A DNA stretch of 40,736 bases from Gemmatimonadota bacterium (GCA_026705925.1 JAPOZT010000021.1:1-40736), one strand, 5' to 3'; positions 17,090 through 25,966 are shown, counted from the stretch's first letter. The notes: generated by a model from the sequence alone, not told the origin. Numbers and translations are program-made.

Positions 17090-17452
17090 TTACTGGCGTG
17101 CATCGACTCGATTCAAAAAGTCATCACGCGATTTCAAAGCCTTGCGGATTTCAGTCCGAGGTACTCGACCGGTAGTTTTGACAAATGCATGAGTAAGCAC
17201 AATTAGATTTCGCAAGCAGAAGAAATACAGGCACCGTACCTGATCACCCGATAAAGTAACGCGTAGTCCGTGGATTCCATCCTCTAGGAGGTCCGCGTAA
17301 GGACGGAGTAGGTGAGGGCCGTAATCAGCGAGTAATCCGATCCAACTGGGTAGTTTAGCCTGATCTCGTTTACCACGAGCTTCGATGAATTCCCAAATCT
17401 CACATCGCCCGTCCTTTGATTCGTAGTAAACTACTCGCCAAGTTGGATTCAT
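17090..17452 (-). CDS. HigB/Gp49-like type II toxin (RelE superfamily)
   Basis: This 120-residue protein matches the phage Gp49/HigB group: IWEFIEARG early, then DGIHGLRVTLSGDQVRCLYF and LIVLTHAFVKTTGRVPRTEI. These toxins are RelE-like ribosome-dependent mRNA interferases. The conserved basic residues around the central Arg and the K-T pair are present, so it may be active. The start is ATG at 17452. Only 5 nt separate it from the predicted -10 box, so the message may be leaderless. The antitoxin gene follows. Confidence 0.88.
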   Translation of the reverse strand: MNPTWRVVYYESKDGRCEIWEFIEARGKRDQAKLPSWIGLLADYGPHLLRPYADLLEDGIHGLRVTLSGDQVRCLYFFCLRNLIVLTHAFVKTTGRVPRTEIRKALKSRDDFLNRVDARQ

Positions 17453-17457
17453 AAATC

Positions 17458-17486
17458 AAAATACATCAAAAATGGTGTAAATGCAA
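17458..17486 (-). promoter_or_regulatory. Promoter of the HigB/HigA operon
   Basis: On the minus strand TTGCAT (17486-17481) and TATTTT (17463-17458) are 17 nt apart. Transcription would begin at or within one or two bases of the HigB ATG (17452). Confidence 0.6.
17462..17479. promoter_or_regulatory. Inverted repeat, candidate HigA operator
   Basis: TACATCA (17462-17468) and TGGTGTA (17473-17479) form an inverted repeat with 6 of 7 pairs and a 4-nt AAAA centre, located in the promoter spacer. XRE antitoxins usually bind such sites to repress their own operon. Confidence 0.5.
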
Positions 17487-17632
17487 GCAGAATACCATCG
17501 CAGCAACCTTAGGTTACGGACAACCGAATCATAATAGTGTACGAGCCTTGAGATTTACAGGCCATCACGGTATCATACCTTCTAAATTCATCGCTTGAGA
17601 GACTCGCATTGAACCCGTCTTGATCAAGACCG

Positions 17633-18955
17633 TTGCCAGCAAACCGTTTATCCCACTCATCAGACATCACCAGCCCACATCCAAGAGTCGACGGGCAGAC
17701 CACCTGGACGGATCTCTTGTGGCTGGCGGCGATGAGTTCGTCGCTGTTCCTCGTGCTGCTGTCTTCCTCGAGCTACGTGGCGTCTCTGCCCTTCATTCGC
17801 GGGGAATGGGGACTGAACAACACGCAATCGGGCGTGGCCTTTTCGGCCTATCTGGCCGGGTACGCAGCGTCCTCCCTCCTGGTCATACCCTTTACCGACC
17901 GGTTCCGGCCGTACGTAATCATGCTCGCGGGTATCTTCCTGACGGCCGTCAGCGCCGTACTGTTCCCCCTGTTGGCGGAAGGGTTATGGTCCGCGAGCGC
18001 ACTGCGATTTTTCTATGGCGTCGGGCACGTATGCGTGTACATCACGGGGATCCGACTCGCTTCGGCCAGATTCTCCGAAAGGGGACGCGGCCTGGCCGTC
18101 GGAGTCTTCGTGAGCTCAGGATACGCGGGCACGACGGTTTCATATGTGCTCATGGGCATTTTGCTGGACCGGTTCGAAAGCTGGGAACCGGCATATCTCG
18201 CCACGACATTGCCCGGTATCGTGGGCGTTGCGGTCACGTTGCTGCTGGCCTTTGAAAGAAGTACCGTTTCGCCCATCAGCGAACGCACCCCAACAATGGC
18301 CGGCTGGCTGCCACTGGCGCCGCTGCGAGACCGCCGACTGATGCTGGTAATCATGGCCTATGCGCTGCACACCGCCGAACTCTTCGTGGCCCGCCTGTGG
18401 TTGCCGCTGCTTCTCGTTGCCGCACTTATGATGACGGGGTTTGATTCGGAGGCCGCGGCTTCGCGCGCCGCCACCCTGGCCGGCTTCATGTTCATGACGG
18501 GCATCTTCAGCGTGCTGTTGGGCGGATGGATGTCGGATCGGTTCGGGAGAAACAGGACGGCGACTTTGATCTTCGCGGTGAGCGGCATCTGTTCTTTTCT
18601 CGCCGGTTGGCTGGTCGGACTTCCGATTGCCTGGCTTATTGCGCTGGGTTTCCTATACGGGTTCTTTACAGCTGCCGATTCCGCCATCTATTCGACGGCC
18701 GTCACGGAACTCGCCCCGAGGAACCTGGTCGGGTCCGCACAGGCCGTGCAGTCCTTCATCGGGTTTGTTGTGGGAACCGGTGCGCCGGTTGTCGCGGGAT
18801 CGATACTCGACCTTTCCGGCGGGCCGTCGGCGTGGATCCTGGTGTTCAGTTTCAACGGCGTGCTGGCCGTGGCGGGCATAGCGTGTCTGCTATGGCTCCG
18901 GCGGGTACCGGCCTCGAGTGTCACTTCCCGGTTCACCGTGCAACGCACAGGTTGA
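17633..18955 (+). CDS. Major facilitator superfamily transporter
   Basis: This is a protein of about 440 residues with about 12 hydrophobic segments. A motif-A-like loop (GGWMSDRFGRNRTA) lies in the second half and PFTDRFRP in the first, which identifies an MFS secondary carrier in the inner membrane. The first membrane segment (SSLFLVLLSSSSYVASLPFI) needs a start at or before 17732. The TTG at 17633 gives 33 extra residues, while the ATG at 17732 cuts very close to the segment, so the start is uncertain. The stop lies in the first unit of a 22-23 bp tandem repeat. The transported compound is unknown and no catabolic partner is adjacent. Confidence 0.82.
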   Translation: MPANRLSHSSDITSPHPRVDGQTTWTDLLWLAAMSSSLFLVLLSSSSYVASLPFIRGEWGLNNTQSGVAFSAYLAGYAASSLLVIPFTDRFRPYVIMLAGIFLTAVSAVLFPLLAEGLWSASALRFFYGVGHVCVYITGIRLASARFSERGRGLAVGVFVSSGYAGTTVSYVLMGILLDRFESWEPAYLATTLPGIVGVAVTLLLAFERSTVSPISERTPTMAGWLPLAPLRDRRLMLVIMAYALHTAELFVARLWLPLLLVAALMMTGFDSEAAASRAATLAGFMFMTGIFSVLLGGWMSDRFGRNRTATLIFAVSGICSFLAGWLVGLPIAWLIALGFLYGFFTAADSAIYSTAVTELAPRNLVGSAQAVQSFIGFVVGTGAPVVAGSILDLSGGPSAWILVFSFNGVLAVAGIACLLWLRRVPASSVTSRFTVQRTG

Positions 18956-19027
18956 AAAGCGCGCAACACACAGGTTGAAATGCACGCAACGTGCGGGTTG
19001 AAGGCACGCCGCACGCTGGTTAAAAGG
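18938..19027 (+). repeat. 22-23 bp tandem repeat (4 copies), each with a stop triplet
   Basis: Units start at 18938, 18961, 18984 and 19006. The true stop TGA (18953-18955) is at offset 15 of unit 1. TGA, TGA and TAA recur at the same offset in units 2-4 (18976, 18999, 19021). The core is CAGGTTGAA-like. Units diverge progressively from left to right. Confidence 0.85.
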
Positions 19028-19143
19028 TATAATTACTAAAAAAACACAACAAATTCGCCGGCTTAGACAATTGATGCTTTCTATCTCCGTAGCCGATCCG
19101 TAAATTAACAGCCCGCCGACATACCAGATTCGCAACGAAATGC

Positions 19144-20664
19144 ATGAAACCATCAACTTTTCTTTGCTCTTACCGTCGAGCCATGCCTATGCGTCCATTT
19201 GAAAATCCATCGCGGGTTGTATCCGTCTCCGGCCTTGGAACGTCCGGCCCCGAAACGCCGGGCTTCGTATCCGCGGGCTTCCGGCGGCGCATCATTGCGC
19301 CAGTCGCGCTGCTCTTGTCCCTGGCCGTCCTGCTTTCCTGCGGCGAGGATGGCCCTACCTCGCCCGATCCGGTGGATCCGCCCCGGGCCGCCAGGATAAA
19401 CGTTGTTTCCGGCGACGGGCAGCGCGCGCTCGCCGGTTCGAGTCTGCGGGAACCGGTCGTGGTCCAGGTGCTCGACGAGGAAGCACAGCCCCTGCCCGGT
19501 GCGCTTGTCCTGTTCTTTCCCAACCACGGCGTTACCGAACCGACCACCGTCGGAACCGGACCGGACGGCATGGCCGCCACCCACTGGACGCTGGGTTCGA
19601 CGACCGGAGTGCAGACGCTGACCGTTACCGCATCGAGCGCGACCGCCAACGTGAGCGGCCACGCGATCTCCGTGGAAGACTCGCTCGACGTTCTATTCGC
19701 GCCAGCCGAAGAGGACGAACTATCGGCGGTCCGTGCCGACTGGGCCACGCGAGACTACTCGGCGGCCGGGGGCACGGTCGAGCTTGAAGAAGCCTACAAC
19801 ATGGGTGGTCATCCGACCAGCCTTCGGGTCGTCTCGCAACAGGTCGATGGCTTGCGCCATTTCGGCGCCATCGTCGTGCCTGACGGCGCCGGTTCCGAGG
19901 AACTCCCCATAATAGTATACGCCCACGGCGGCGACGGCGGCGTGTCGGTGGAAAGCACGCTATTCATATTGACCGTCGCCCTCGGCGAAATGACGGGCGA
20001 CTTCGTCTACGTGATCCCGTCGTTTCGGGACGAACCGCTCAGATACGATGACCGGTCCTGGCTGTCGGATGGTCCGGCCAGTCCGTGGGACCGCGACGTG
20101 GACGACGCGCTGGCGCTGGTCAATCTCACCATGGAGACGATACCGGAAGCCCAGACCGACAGGTACATCGTAGCGGGCGCCAGCAGAGGAGGCGGCGTGG
20201 CCATGCTGATGGGGATCCGCGACGAGCGTATCGCGGGCGTTATCACGTTCTTCGGACCGACGGATTTCCAGAACGAATGGGCACGGGACATCGCCAGTCT
20301 CCTGGTGAGGGGCGTGACCGTCGACCTGCCCGGTGTTGAACACCTGCGCGCCACGTACCTCGTACCATGGTGGACCGGAGACGTTACGCTCCAGGATGCC
20401 CGGCTTGCGCTCATCCGCCGGTCCGCCGTCCTGTTTGCCGAGGATCTGCCCCCTTTGCAGGTCCACCACGGCGACATGGACGGGGTGGTTTCCGTCACCC
20501 AGGCGGAATCCATGATCCGGGCCATGACGGAGATCGGTCGCGGACCGCCTGAGTTCGAGGCTTATATCTATCCGGGTGCAACGCACGAAATCACGTCGAT
20601 GCCGAGTGCGATCCCCCGTGCTGTGGCTTTCTTGCGCAATCTACTCGGTACGAATGGCGAATAA
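19144..20664 (+). CDS. Lipoprotein alpha/beta hydrolase with Ig-like domain
   Basis: This is a 506-residue protein. A lipoprotein signal (LLLSLAVLLSC, Cys66) is preceded by an unusually long N-terminal extension, so the real start may be one of the ATGs at 19183 or 19189. Residues of about 80-175 look like a bacterial Ig-like (Big1-type) domain (VVVQVLDEEAQPLPGALV). The rest is an alpha/beta hydrolase with nucleophile S347 in GASRGG, an Asp in HHGDMDGVV and the His in GATHEI. This is the prolyl-oligopeptidase-type triad of secreted esterases and peptidases. It is anchored to the cell envelope. No ribosome site marks the start. Confidence 0.82.
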   Translation: MKPSTFLCSYRRAMPMRPFENPSRVVSVSGLGTSGPETPGFVSAGFRRRIIAPVALLLSLAVLLSCGEDGPTSPDPVDPPRAARINVVSGDGQRALAGSSLREPVVVQVLDEEAQPLPGALVLFFPNHGVTEPTTVGTGPDGMAATHWTLGSTTGVQTLTVTASSATANVSGHAISVEDSLDVLFAPAEEDELSAVRADWATRDYSAAGGTVELEEAYNMGGHPTSLRVVSQQVDGLRHFGAIVVPDGAGSEELPIIVYAHGGDGGVSVESTLFILTVALGEMTGDFVYVIPSFRDEPLRYDDRSWLSDGPASPWDRDVDDALALVNLTMETIPEAQTDRYIVAGASRGGGVAMLMGIRDERIAGVITFFGPTDFQNEWARDIASLLVRGVTVDLPGVEHLRATYLVPWWTGDVTLQDARLALIRRSAVLFAEDLPPLQVHHGDMDGVVSVTQAESMIRAMTEIGRGPPEFEAYIYPGATHEITSMPSAIPRAVAFLRNLLGTNGE

Positions 20665-20746
20665 ACCGGGCATCGGTTAACGGGGCGGCCTCCAGGGGTG
20701 GCCTTCAGGAGTGCTTGAGGGCGTTTGCGAAAGTCATGAGGTGGAC

Positions 20747-21949
20747 GTGGGGCTTCAGGTCGGTATTGTCGGCACGGGTGCATTTTCTCAGTCTTTCATT
20801 CCCCTGTTCAAGGCGCATCCACAAGTCGAACGGGTGGTGCTTTGCGACCTGGAAGAAGAAAAGAGGACGGCTGCGGCCGCCCGTTTCCAGATCAGTGACG
20901 AAAGTCCCTCCCTCGATGCCCTCTGCGATTCCTCCGTGGACGCCGTGTGCCTCTTTACCCAGAACTGGCTGCACGGTCCCCAGGCCGTCCAGTCCCTGGA
21001 AGCGGGAAAGCACGTGTACTCGGCCGTGCCGCCGGGGATCAGCGTAGCCGAAATCGAAAACCTGGTGGCCGCTGCCAGGTCTTCGAGCACCGTCTACATG
21101 CTCGGCGAGACGAGCTACTATTACCCCGGCGTGCTATATTGCCGGGAACAGTACGCACGGGGCGCCTTCGGCCGGGTCGTTTATGGCCAGGCCGAGTACT
21201 ATCATGACTGGGACCACGGCCTCTACGACGTGGCGCGCTGGCGCGGCGGCGAGAACTGGCGGGAGACGGCCGGCATTCCACCCATGTACTACCCGACGCA
21301 CTCAACGAGCCAGGTCATTTCCGTCACCGGTGCGCGCATGACCCGGGTATCCTGCCAGGGATTCCGAGACGCCAACGACGACGGGATCTACGAGACCAAT
21401 GACTGGGGCAATCCCTTCAGCAACCAGAGCGCTTTGTACAGCATGTCCGACGGGAGTGTCTGCCGAACCAACGAGTTCCGGCGCGTGGGTCATCCGGGAT
21501 GCGTGCGCATGGGCCTGCAGGGGACCGAAGGCGGCTTCGAACAGACCGCCGCCGGGGCGTCCTGGCTTCGAAAGGACGGGACCCGCGTGGAATCCCTCGA
21601 CGACCTGCTCACCTGCACCGGCCAGCCCGTGCCGGGAAGTGATGCGATGGGAAGCGATCCGATGGGCAAGGTGACCGCTTCCGACGGCACCCACTTAGGC
21701 GCTTCCGCCGTGCACCCCGTCGAACGGCTGCCGGCGGCTTTCGCCGGGCTGCCCAACGGCCATGCGGGCAGCCATCAGTTCCTCGTCGACGATTTCTTAA
21801 CGGCCTGCGTGAACGGCACGATGCCCCCCAACAACGCCTGGGACGCGGCCCGGTACATGCTGCCCGGACTGATAGCCCATGAGTCTGCGCTCCACGGTGG
21901 CGCACTGCTCCAGGTTCCGGATCTCGGCGATCCCCCGGACGCAGGCTGA
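20747..21949 (+). CDS. Gfo/Idh/MocA-like oxidoreductase lacking the EKP motif
   Basis: This is a protein of about 400 residues. The N-terminal Rossmann motif is VGIVGTGAFSQSFIPLF. Where family members have EKP after the GKHV strand, this protein has VYSAVPPG, so the catalytic Lys is missing. A YYYP segment and HSTSQVISVTG follow in the C-terminal domain. The function may thus be non-classical or non-oxidative. I chose the GTG at 20747 because a GAGGTGG ribosome site lies just upstream; a GTG at 20711 would add 12 unlikely residues. It follows the lipoprotein hydrolase by 82 nt on the same strand. Confidence 0.82.
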   Translation: MGLQVGIVGTGAFSQSFIPLFKAHPQVERVVLCDLEEEKRTAAAARFQISDESPSLDALCDSSVDAVCLFTQNWLHGPQAVQSLEAGKHVYSAVPPGISVAEIENLVAAARSSSTVYMLGETSYYYPGVLYCREQYARGAFGRVVYGQAEYYHDWDHGLYDVARWRGGENWRETAGIPPMYYPTHSTSQVISVTGARMTRVSCQGFRDANDDGIYETNDWGNPFSNQSALYSMSDGSVCRTNEFRRVGHPGCVRMGLQGTEGGFEQTAAGASWLRKDGTRVESLDDLLTCTGQPVPGSDAMGSDPMGKVTASDGTHLGASAVHPVERLPAAFAGLPNGHAGSHQFLVDDFLTACVNGTMPPNNAWDAARYMLPGLIAHESALHGGALLQVPDLGDPPDAG

Positions 21950-22042
21950 CCCCGTTCCGGAACAATGCACGGCGCTCCGCGTTAGCATCCAATACGGAGT
22001 GACGCATGGTTGCGGCATATCTTTTACCCCTGGACCGGGATC

Positions 22043-23566
22043 ATGAACGAATCCAGGATTGAAAATGCAATCGCGCGGTGGCGGAATTACGTGGAACGGC
22101 ACGAATCGCTTCCCGCGACCGAACTGGATGCGCTCGAAGTTCAGCTGAGGGTCCAGGCAGGCGATCTGCTGCGTTTCGGTCTCTCTGCCGAAGAAGCCTT
22201 CCAGGTCGCGGTTGTGCGAGTCGGCCGTGCGGACGCGGCGACGCGCGATTACGTCCAGGATCACGCGGCCATGTTGATGGGCGTCGTAGCAGACGAGCCT
22301 GCCGCGGACACAGCCGGTAAAACAGACGTAGCCGATGAAGTTGACACAGCCGATAAAAGTGGCTTGGCCAGTAAAAAAGACCTAGCCAGTGTATACAATG
22401 TAGATACGCAGGGATCTGGTTCGCAGGGATCGGTTTCAGGATCACAGACGGGAGAAACCAACACCGTTCCCGGGGCTGTCAGGCACAGGCGGACGGAATT
22501 CATCTTCGCCCTTTTACTGGCCGCCTGCGCGGCGCTGGCGATCAAGGTCCCCGCGCTGTTCGGATACGCATTCGACGACGATGACGTCAACCAGTTCTAT
22601 GCGCTGAACATCAGTTTCTTCGCATTTCCGTTCGTGACGGCGTATTTTGCATGGAAACGCGGGATGGATTTTATCCGGTGGGGCTGGTTGATACCGCCCT
22701 TCTTCGTGGCCATGCTGCTGTGTAACGTCTTTCCCTTCGAACCGGGCGGCGATACCGCGATCCTCACCACTTTGCATGTACCCATCGCCCTGTGGCTCGT
22801 CGTGGGCTTCGCATACGCCGGGGGGGACTGGCGGACGCGCGGTCTGCGCATGGATTTCGTGCGGTTCAGCGGGCAGCTCTTCATCCTGTACGTGCTCATC
22901 GCCCTGGGCGGCGGCGTGCTCACCGGCATAACGCTGGCGGTATTCAACGCGCTGGGCGTGGATTTGCGATGGGCCGTCGCATCGTGGATCATTCCGTGCG
23001 GGGCGATGGGCGCGTTCGTCGTAGCGGCCTGGCTCGTGGATACCGGGCAGGGCGCCATCGAGCAGGTGGCGCCGGTGCTTACGCGGATTTTCACGCCGCT
23101 TTTCACGTTGATGCTGCTGTCTTTTCTGGCGGTCCTGGTGTGGACCGGTAGAGGGATCGACGTGCAGCGCGAGATGCTGATCGCCTTCGATGCGCTGCTC
23201 ATCGTCGTCCTGGGACTCGTGCTGTATTCGGTCTCGGCACGAGACCCCGTGGCGTCACCGGGCGTTTTTGACGGTCTGCAGATTGCGCTCATTTCAGCCG
23301 CCCTGGTCGTAGACGTCCTCGTGCTGGCGGCCATGACGGCGCGCATCAGCGATTTCGGAGTCACGCCGAACCGGATGTGGGCCATGGGACTGAACATCAT
23401 CCTGTTCGTCAACCTGGCGTGGACAGCCCGCCTGTACACTGGATTCCTGCGACGGCGTGCGCCGTTCTCTGCCGTGGAACGCTGGCAGACGGACTATCTC
23501 CCTGTTTTCTCGGCGTGGGCGGCCTTTGTCGTGGCCGTTTTTCCGCTGATCTTCGGGTATCGTTGA
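22043..23566 (+). CDS. Polytopic membrane protein with permease-prefix N-terminus
   Basis: This is a protein of about 507 residues. Residues of about 1-75 (IENAIARWRNYV...ELDALEVQLR...GLSAEEAFQVAV.RVG) resemble the permease-prefix domain seen before unrelated membrane proteins. A low-complexity linker (about 90-145) contains five 6-residue repeats. The rest has about ten membrane spans, with features (IALGGGVLTGITLAVFNALG, SWIIPCGAMGAFVVAAWLVD) similar to DUF4153-type proteins of unknown role. The family name is tentative. I chose the ATG at 22043; a TTG at 22010 is possible. The short repeats after the stop match no coding frame. Confidence 0.75.
   Translation: MNESRIENAIARWRNYVERHESLPATELDALEVQLRVQAGDLLRFGLSAEEAFQVAVVRVGRADAATRDYVQDHAAMLMGVVADEPAADTAGKTDVADEVDTADKSGLASKKDLASVYNVDTQGSGSQGSVSGSQTGETNTVPGAVRHRRTEFIFALLLAACAALAIKVPALFGYAFDDDDVNQFYALNISFFAFPFVTAYFAWKRGMDFIRWGWLIPPFFVAMLLCNVFPFEPGGDTAILTTLHVPIALWLVVGFAYAGGDWRTRGLRMDFVRFSGQLFILYVLIALGGGVLTGITLAVFNALGVDLRWAVASWIIPCGAMGAFVVAAWLVDTGQGAIEQVAPVLTRIFTPLFTLMLLSFLAVLVWTGRGIDVQREMLIAFDALLIVVLGLVLYSVSARDPVASPGVFDGLQIALISAALVVDVLVLAAMTARISDFGVTPNRMWAMGLNIILFVNLAWTARLYTGFLRRRAPFSAVERWQTDYLPVFSAWAAFVVAVFPLIFGYR
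22313..22402 (+). repeat. 18-bp tandem repeat (5 copies) coding the linker of the membrane protein
   Basis: Units of 18 bp start at 22313, 22331, 22349, 22367 and 22385, each beginning GCC. They encode A-G-K-T-D-V, A-D-E-V-D-T, A-D-K-S-G-L, A-S-K-K-D-L and A-S-V-Y-N-V. The stretch is more AT-rich than the rest of the gene. Confidence 0.8.
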
Positions 23567-23628
23567 CACGCCCGTCAGCACGCGGTGTCGCATGGGTACC
23601 GAGGACCGGAACGCGTCGACACGCACAC

Positions 23629-23708
23629 ACCACGGATCAATACGCACCGCACACGCGCACCGCGAATCGGCACACCGTCGGGCGCGCCAAACGCGCACCA
23701 CGTATCAA
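23629..23708 (+). repeat. Degenerate 12-bp repeats in the gap before the esterase gene
   Basis: ACCACGGATCAA (23629), ACCGCGAATCGG (23659) and ACCACGTATCAA (23697) recur at spacings of 30 and 38 in CACGC-rich DNA. They lie between the membrane protein stop (23566) and the esterase start. No gene is seen in this 167-nt gap. Confidence 0.5.
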
Positions 23709-23733
23709 GTCTTCGTAACCAGCATTGGAGTTC

Positions 23734-24825
23734 ATGATGGATAACCGGACAGGAAAGTCGGTGATCGGAACGATCAAGCCCTATGACCAGAAAACTCATT
23801 TGAATGCCCTGTATGAAAACGTATCCGGAACGTATGCCTTCACGGCGACGGATCAGAAAGGCCTGTCCGCCTGGCAGGCCGCCTTTCGCCCGAAACTGCG
23901 GGAAGCCCTGGGCCTGGATAACATGGAAGCGGACCTTTCGGACCACGTGCCGAAAGCGGAGCGGCTGGAATCAGTCGACCTGGGCAGTCATGTCCGTGAA
24001 CGCTGGTATCTCTGGGTCGAACCGACGGTGCCGCTGCCATTCTACCTCCTGTTGCCGAAGGGTGTGAAACGCGGGGGTATACTCCCCCTGGTCCTTGTGC
24101 CTCATGGCCATAATCATCCCCACATCTACGTCGGCATTTCCCGGGACGCGGCGGAAGAGGCGCACATGATGGAGGGCGAGCGGGACATCGCCCGGCAGGC
24201 GGCCGCCGAAGAGGGGTACATCGTCATCGCGCCGACCACGCGTGCCTTCGGGGAAACGCGCACCGCGAAAGCCATCGAGGCCGGCAAAATACACTCCTGC
24301 CGCGACCAGCTCGTCCACGACCTGCTGCTCGGAAGAACGCCCATCGGCGAACGGGTGTGGGACACGTCCCGCCTGATCGACTGGGCGGTCACCAATCTGC
24401 CGGTAGACGCCGGGCGCATCGCCATCACGGGCAACTCGGGCGGCGGTACGATATCAGTCTTTGCTTCGGCCTGTGACACCCGGATCGCCCTCTCCATGCC
24501 GGGGTGCTATTTCTGCACGTTCGTGGGCAGCATCGGAACCATACACCACTGTGAATGCAACTATGTGCCCGGCTTGCTGCGCTTGGGTGAGATGTACGAC
24601 GTGGCCGGCCTGATCGCCCCCCGCCCCTTTTGCGCCATTGCCGGCCGGCACGACCCCATCTTCCCCATCGACCACGTCCACGCCGCCTTCGACCGGCTCA
24701 AGAAAGTCTATGCGGTCGCCGGCACCTCGGACAACTGCGAGTTGGCCGTCGGGGAAGGCGGACACCGGTTCTTCAAGAAGCCGGCCTGGGATTTCGTGCG
24801 CCGGCATTTCGGTGCGCGGTCCTGA
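23734..24825 (+). CDS. Alpha/beta hydrolase, acetyl xylan esterase-like
   Basis: This is a protein of about 363 residues with an alpha/beta hydrolase fold. The oxyanion region is LVPHGHNHPH, the nucleophile Ser lies in GNSGGG, the Asp in AGRHDPIFP and the His in GEGGHRFF. This layout fits the acetyl xylan esterase / dienelactone hydrolase-like group, which cleaves esters of sugars or small acids. No export signal is seen, so the enzyme is probably cytoplasmic. Two ATGs (23734 and 23737) follow a GGAG site, and the second has the better 6-nt spacing. The substrate is unknown. It precedes a PhyH gene on the same strand by 236 nt. Confidence 0.85.
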   Translation: MMDNRTGKSVIGTIKPYDQKTHLNALYENVSGTYAFTATDQKGLSAWQAAFRPKLREALGLDNMEADLSDHVPKAERLESVDLGSHVRERWYLWVEPTVPLPFYLLLPKGVKRGGILPLVLVPHGHNHPHIYVGISRDAAEEAHMMEGERDIARQAAAEEGYIVIAPTTRAFGETRTAKAIEAGKIHSCRDQLVHDLLLGRTPIGERVWDTSRLIDWAVTNLPVDAGRIAITGNSGGGTISVFASACDTRIALSMPGCYFCTFVGSIGTIHHCECNYVPGLLRLGEMYDVAGLIAPRPFCAIAGRHDPIFPIDHVHAAFDRLKKVYAVAGTSDNCELAVGEGGHRFFKKPAWDFVRRHFGARS

Positions 24826-25061
24826 GCCAGGGAATCCCGACACCACACAGGTATGCAGGCATAGCATGTGGCCCGACAATCCCCGTTCAGTGCGCCTACT
24901 GGTTGCGGACGGCTGGCCATGGCTTACTGGTCGTGGCATATTGATTGCGGATTACGCGTGGAAAACGCTTGAAAACGACCAGGCGGATCATATAGTTTCC
25001 TCAAACGCAACGACCGATGAATGACGCAGGAAAGATGCCGTCGAGCATCAGGGAGCGCATC

Positions 25062-25937
25062 ATGGAAAGCGCCACGGTTCAAATCGATCCCCGGGAAGAG
25101 ATCGGATTCATGCACGTCGACGAGACGGACTTCGGGGCATTTACGACGGCCCAGCGCATCCGTCACCTCGAAGTCGAAGGCTACGTGCTACTTCCGGACC
25201 TGCTCGACGCCGGCCACATCGCACGGCTGAAGGCCGAACTGGCCGACGTGCCCATGGAATGCAAAGACTACAGCGACTGCCAGACCTACTGCCTGGAGGC
25301 CCAGTGGCGCAGTCCGGCCATGTGCGCCTTGATCGGGCATCCGCCCATGATCGAGTTCCTCGAAGCGCTGATGGGGCCGGATATCGTGTTCACCCGAGGC
25401 CTGTTCACGCGGACCCTTTCGGGTTCGCCGCCCATTTCCATGCATACGGACGGCCAGCCCTACGGCTCCTCCATTTTCAGTTACGAGGGCAGTTCGCCGC
25501 GACTGGCGCGTGTGCTTTACTATCTGGATGATCTCCCGCCGGAAAGGGCGCCGTTCCGGGTCGTGCCGCGATCGCACCTGTCCTTCCACGCCCATGGCAA
25601 CCCCTACGTGCGCTACAAGTCCCATCCCCAGGAGGTGACCCTCTGCGCGAAAGCGGGGTCGGCCCTGGTCATTCCCAAGGACGTCTTTCACGGCACCCAT
25701 CCCAACCGCGACACGGTACCCCGGGAATTGATCCAGTTCGGCTACCGGCCGGCCTGGTCCGGACCCGTCCAGCCCATGGAGGAGTGGGATCCCGATGACG
25801 TGGCCGCCGCGCCGGTGCAGGCCAGGCCCTTCCTGCAGAGCCTGAACACGACCGGCCTGGAATGGCAGCAGCCACACAAGCCTATGGGGATGAAAAGCGA
25901 AGCGCCCGGGATAAACCCAGACCGGTGGGAAGATTGA
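25062..25937 (+). CDS. Phytanoyl-CoA dioxygenase (PhyH) family protein
   Basis: This is a protein of about 291 residues and a Fe(II)/2-oxoglutarate dioxygenase of the PhyH type. The iron ligands are H128-T-D130 (SMHTDG) and a distal His in VFHGTHPNRD (H210 or H213), with an Arg soon after (PREL) for 2-oxoglutarate. The ATG at 25062 has GGGAG 6 nt upstream and is preferred; an ATG at 25017 would add 15 residues. It differs strongly from the two other PhyH proteins in the window. A 15-bp hairpin-like inverted repeat lies 14 nt after the stop. The substrate is unknown. Confidence 0.88.
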   Translation: MESATVQIDPREEIGFMHVDETDFGAFTTAQRIRHLEVEGYVLLPDLLDAGHIARLKAELADVPMECKDYSDCQTYCLEAQWRSPAMCALIGHPPMIEFLEALMGPDIVFTRGLFTRTLSGSPPISMHTDGQPYGSSIFSYEGSSPRLARVLYYLDDLPPERAPFRVVPRSHLSFHAHGNPYVRYKSHPQEVTLCAKAGSALVIPKDVFHGTHPNRDTVPRELIQFGYRPAWSGPVQPMEEWDPDDVAAAPVQARPFLQSLNTTGLEWQQPHKPMGMKSEAPGINPDRWED

Positions 25938-25951
25938 TCGAAATAGATGCT

Positions 25952-25966
25952 TGTTGCCCGGCAACA
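25952..25966. other. Inverted repeat after the PhyH gene
   Basis: TGTTGCC-C-GGCAACA at 25952-25966 is a perfect 7-bp-arm inverted repeat. It can fold as a 6-bp stem with a 3-nt loop. There is no T-run after it, so it is not a typical terminator. It may also be an operator for the outer-membrane gene 45 nt downstream. Confidence 0.45.

Noticed and set aside
17509..17703. 64-codon minus-strand frame upstream of HigB
   Set aside because: No family, no ribosome site, and it overlaps the start of the MFS gene.
18938..19027. CRISPR array
   Set aside because: Units of 22-23 bp are directly adjacent, with no spacers between them and no cas genes nearby; the same holds for the 24-bp and 15-bp arrays.
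19028..19033. TATAAT as promoter for the lipoprotein hydrolase
   Set aside because: No -35 box at 16-18 nt spacing; the hexamer alone is not enough in this AT-rich gap.
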